From positions 1,369,445 to 1,433,444 of the forward strand of contig NZ_JAJSAR010000002.1 in assembly GCF_021729085.1 (NCBI RefSeq): 64,000 nt of DNA. The letters run 5' to 3'. Source of the DNA: Pseudohongiella sp. O18 (GTDB taxonomy: Bacteria; Pseudomonadota; Gammaproteobacteria; Pseudomonadales; Pseudohongiellaceae). Position 1 is the first letter of the stretch; each line of letters begins with the position of its first letter. A program made the translations under genes and the position numbers. Positions 63,825 to 64,000 of this stretch are shown here, in pieces. The notes below the pieces were generated by a model. The model had not been told where the DNA came from. It did not search any database and worked only from the letters and a program-made list of their open reading frames with translations.

Positions 63825-64000
63825 TCAAACCTTAATCTCACAGATACGAACCTTGTCACCGCTTTCTGATTCGAGCAGTTTACTTAGTTCTCTCTCACTG
63901 TCCTCATCGGTTATCCGTACAAACAGCAATATATGTCCCTCATCAATCTGTTGCTGCAGATAATCTGCGTCACTCTGATGGATAATTTTGCCGGCAAGAG
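63825..64000 (-). CDS. C-terminal end of an unidentified protein, cut by window edge
   Basis: The last 58 codons of a minus-strand frame read LAGKIIHQSDADYLQQQIDE, then GHILLFVRITDEDSERELSK and a tail ending KVRICEIKV before TGA. The GHILLFVRI strand followed by an acidic helix resembles the C-terminal half of small stress-protein or DUF-type alpha/beta domains, but I cannot name the family. The start lies outside the window. Confidence 0.55.
   Translation of the reverse strand, partial: LAGKIIHQSDADYLQQQIDEGHILLFVRITDEDSERELSKLLESESGDKVRICEIKV

Overview
The window looks like a chromosomal segment of an aerobic, heterotrophic, probably marine gammaproteobacterium. The evidence is the ispB / rplU-rpmA-obgE-proB / rpsT / murJ neighbourhood, ubiquinone-linked ETF oxidoreductase, ubiC, a Na+-pumping oxaloacetate decarboxylase (oadGAB), a complete Entner-Doudoroff set and several acyl-CoA/CoA-transferase genes. 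Base composition looks even, in the mid-50s percent GC. The lineage (oceanic groups such as Halieaceae or Pseudohongiella) is inference. I saw no rRNA, tRNA, CRISPR array, insertion sequence, prophage or restriction cassette; the region reads as ordinary core and near-core genome.

Layout. 1-5600: universal stress protein (cut by the edge), a 36-residue membrane peptide, DAHP synthase, MurJ, an Nramp-like transporter, Dps and ribosomal protein S20. 5700-12000: proB, obgE, rpmA and rplU on the minus strand, then ispB and an acyl-CoA synthetase on the plus strand. 12000-19200: transglutaminase/TPR lipoprotein, ETF-QO, an epimerase, a TonB-dependent receptor and an exported methyltransferase. 19300-27000: CaiB-type CoA-transferase, nfsA with a serine hydrolase, a Deg-type protease, a ToxR/CadC-like regulator and an FAD oxidoreductase. 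27100-32800: a minus-strand gene run (ArgD-like aminotransferase, CurA-like reductase, two SDRs, acyl-CoA dehydrogenase) preceded by a promoter, a 41-codon Ala/Arg-rich ORF and a very strong terminator, the layout of a transcription attenuator. 32900-37300: a periplasmic protein with a TonB-like C-terminus, a second CaiB-type protein, ubiC and an OprF-like OmpA protein.

37400-43700 is a phosphate/polyphosphate block: phoB and phoR, then phoU, ppk and ppx. PHO-box-like sites stand in front of phoB (box, 11 nt, -10) and between phoU and ppk (direct repeats of 10-11 bp period; box, 10 nt, -10 toward phoU). No pst transporter genes are in the window. 43700-50500: GT39-type glycosyltransferase, chemoreceptor, ExeA-like ATPase, cysE and a PIN-PhoH protein. 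50600-53900: oadGAB. 54000-57800: small membrane proteins (NnrU, ExoD, a YqjD/YqjE/YqjK-like trio, AI-2E-type permease, DUF3185). 57900-63600: zwf-pgl-edd-eda-glk, one operon from glucose to pyruvate plus glyceraldehyde-3-phosphate. The last 430 bases hold a gene-free stretch and the 3' end of an unidentified gene.

The points most worth a second look are the putative attenuator at 32514-32782, the PHO-box arrangement at 37475-37509 and 40434-40488, the Nramp-like protein without the canonical metal-binding motifs, a probable ATT start for the ExoD-family gene, and a CoA-transferase homologue with Asn where the catalytic Asp is expected.
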